A stretch of 5,541 nt of DNA from an uncultured Bacteroidales bacterium (GTDB taxonomy: Bacteria > Bacteroidota > Bacteroidia > Bacteroidales > Paludibacteraceae). The notes below the pieces were generated by a model. That model was not told the origin of the DNA. It was given only the letters and a program-made list of their open reading frames with translations, and ran no database searches. The DNA lies in the NCBI GenBank assembly GCA_903873355.1, contig CAIQOG010000054.1:1-5541 (forward strand). Direction: 5' to 3'. Of the stretch, positions 4,363-5,541 are shown piece by piece (within the stretch, counting starts at the first letter, position 1; every line of letters begins with the position of its first letter). The translations under genes and the position numbers were made by a program.

Positions 4363-5541
4363 AACCCATCATACAAGTAGGCATTCTCTCTTCAGAAAAG
4401 ATAGAGTTCATTTTGAATGGCAGTTTTTCCACATCAAGCGGAACTGTTTATTCAGGTAATCAACATGCTGCCATTCAATACGGAAAAGTGTGGTTTGACA
4501 ATCAGCATTTTGATGAACTAATCCTCGAACCAAGCACTGACGATGAATCCTTTGATTTGATAGATGTGGTTATTGGCATCGGATTCCATTGGGAAAGGAA
4601 GGAAAATCAACGTTTCCGTGGAGCGATTAAGTTGATAATGGACAATGGACTGTTGACAGTTATCAACCGGATTAAGGTGGAAGATTACCTCACCAGCGTT
4701 ATTTCCAGTGAAATGAGTGCCACCGCCTCCGCCGAATTACTGAAAGCCCATGCCGTGATTTCGAGGAGTTGGTTGTTGAAACCGATATTATTTCTCGTAG
4801 AGACCCGCTATAGCACGTCTCTACAATCCGGAAAACATATAAAATATTACGAACGCGATGCCCACACGCATTTTGATGTTTGTGCCGATGATCATTGCCA
4901 GCGATATCAGGGAATTACCCGGACCTCAACCGTGGCAGAGAAAAGAGCCATCGAAAATACCCGTGGTGAAGTGTTGATGTATGACGATAAAATCTGTGAC
5001 GCACGTTTCTCAAAATCCTGCGGTGGAGTTTCCGAGACTTTTGAGAATTGCTGGGCACACGAGCATCATCCCTACCTCACCAAAGTTATTGATAATCCCT
5101 CTGCGCCAAAAGGCTTTGAATTGGATTTGACCGTGGAAGCCAATGCCGAAAAATGGATTCGCGAAAGTCCGGAGGCTTTCTGCAACACTTCAGACAAACA
5201 AATTCTGAATCAGGTTCTGAACAATTACGATCAGGAAACCACCGACTTTTATCGCTGGAAAGTGGAATACACACAAGCTGAATTTGCCGAAATCATCAGT
5301 CGTCGTTCCGGCATTGATTTTGGCGAAATTATTGATTTAATTCCCGTAAAACGCGGCGAATCCGGTCGGATTATTGAACTGAAAATCATTGGCACCAAAC
5401 AAACCGTCGTGGTAGGCAAAGAACTGGAAATCCGCAAATGGTTATCTAATTCTCACCTTTACAGTTCAGCTTTCGTTCTGGATAAACTGGAAATCGTGAA
5501 CGGCATACCGCAACATTTCAGTCTCACCGGTGCCGGGTGGG
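4350..5541 (+). CDS. SpoIID/LytB-domain protein without signal peptide, 3' end beyond the window
   Basis: The frame is open from the ATG at 4350 to the window edge (397 codons). SpoIID enzymes are lytic transglycosylases that cleave peptidoglycan glycan strands lacking stem peptides. The motifs fit: VEDYLTSVISSEMSATASAE has the expected catalytic glutamate (E121), followed by LLKAHAVISRSW; HTHFDVCADDHCQRY (172-186) has the His/Cys set associated with zinc binding in SpoIID structures; TRGEVLMYDD and FSKSCGGVSE (220-229) follow. The visible end, SLTGAGW, is the start of the conserved GxGWGHGxG motif, so only the C-terminus is missing. The N-terminus (MFENEPIIQVGILSSEKIEF) is not a signal peptide, and an in-frame TGA at 4329 rules out an upstream extension that could supply one, so the protein is predicted cytoplasmic. 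Residues 150-159 come from an in-frame palindromic element. It lies two bases after the DUF4922 stop, so it is co-transcribed. The substrate in this setting is unknown. Confidence 0.86.
   Translation, partial: MFENEPIIQVGILSSEKIEFILNGSFSTSSGTVYSGNQHAAIQYGKVWFDNQHFDELILEPSTDDESFDLIDVVIGIGFHWERKENQRFRGAIKLIMDNGLLTVINRIKVEDYLTSVISSEMSATASAELLKAHAVISRSWLLKPILFLVETRYSTSLQSGKHIKYYERDAHTHFDVCADDHCQRYQGITRTSTVAEKRAIENTRGEVLMYDDKICDARFSKSCGGVSETFENCWAHEHHPYLTKVIDNPSAPKGFELDLTVEANAEKWIRESPEAFCNTSDKQILNQVLNNYDQETTDFYRWKVEYTQAEFAEIISRRSGIDFGEIIDLIPVKRGESGRIIELKIIGTKQTVVVGKELEIRKWLSNSHLYSSAFVLDKLEIVNGIPQHFSLTGAGW
4797..4824. repeat. 28-bp near-perfect palindrome inside the SpoIID gene
   Basis: The outer arms are GTAGAGAC (4797-4804) and GTCTCTAC (4817-4824), and the centre GCTATAGC (4807-4814) is itself a perfect palindrome; only two opposing base pairs mismatch. 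The outer arms match, from memory, a dispersed palindrome (GTAGAGAC...GTCTCTAC) common in intergenic DNA of Bacteroidetes and cyanobacteria. It is read through in frame as VETRYSTSLQ, in the variable linker between the catalytic helix and the HTHFDVC motif. Confidence 0.75.

Noticed and set aside
1..5541. CRISPR arrays, tRNA, rRNA, transposase or phage genes
   Set aside because: No regularly spaced repeats, tRNA-like cloverleaf, or transposase or phage protein motifs were seen on either strand.

Overview
The window looks like a piece of a Bacteroidetes (probably Bacteroidales) chromosome. The evidence is moderate GC, gene starts with no Shine-Dalgarno sequence but A-rich leaders, TAnnTTTG-type -7 promoter elements, and protein families typical of that phylum: a bacterial GGGP synthase, a DUF2148 protein, a DUF4922 protein and a SpoIID-like protein. 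Species cannot be named from the sequence alone.

Layout. (1) Positions 1-338, plus strand: the 3' end of a geranylgeranylglyceryl phosphate synthase-family gene; its start lies left of the window. (2) Positions 331-1749, minus strand: a two-gene unit. A BadF/BadG-type sugar kinase (probable N-acetylglucosamine kinase) is transcribed first, then a cysteine-rich DUF2148 protein. The DUF2148 stop overlaps the end of the GGGP synthase gene by 8 bp, tail to tail. (3) Positions 1750-1946: a divergent intergenic region with a promoter candidate facing each way, two small inverted repeats between them and a stretch resembling a dispersed repeat. (4) Positions 1947-5541, plus strand: a tightly packed operon. 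It encodes a two-domain family 2 glycosyltransferase, a DUF4922 protein with a GalT-like zinc site and HxHxQ active site, and a SpoIID/LytB-domain protein cut off by the right window edge.

Working together (inference): the plus-strand operon combines a sugar transferase, a nucleotide-sugar phosphorylase or nucleotidyltransferase-like enzyme, and a SpoIID-type glycan-cleaving enzyme. It is divergent from an amino-sugar kinase. This suggests a glycan or peptidoglycan remodelling and salvage module. The SpoIID-like protein has no signal peptide, and no upstream start could supply one, so it appears to be cytoplasmic, which is unusual for a family that acts on the wall.

The most striking structural observation is that two different palindromic elements, each resembling dispersed intergenic repeats, sit inside the coding sequences of adjacent genes without breaking frame: 4079-4114 in the DUF4922 gene and 4797-4824 in the SpoIID gene. 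A third, more degenerate repeat-like stretch lies in the divergent intergenic region.
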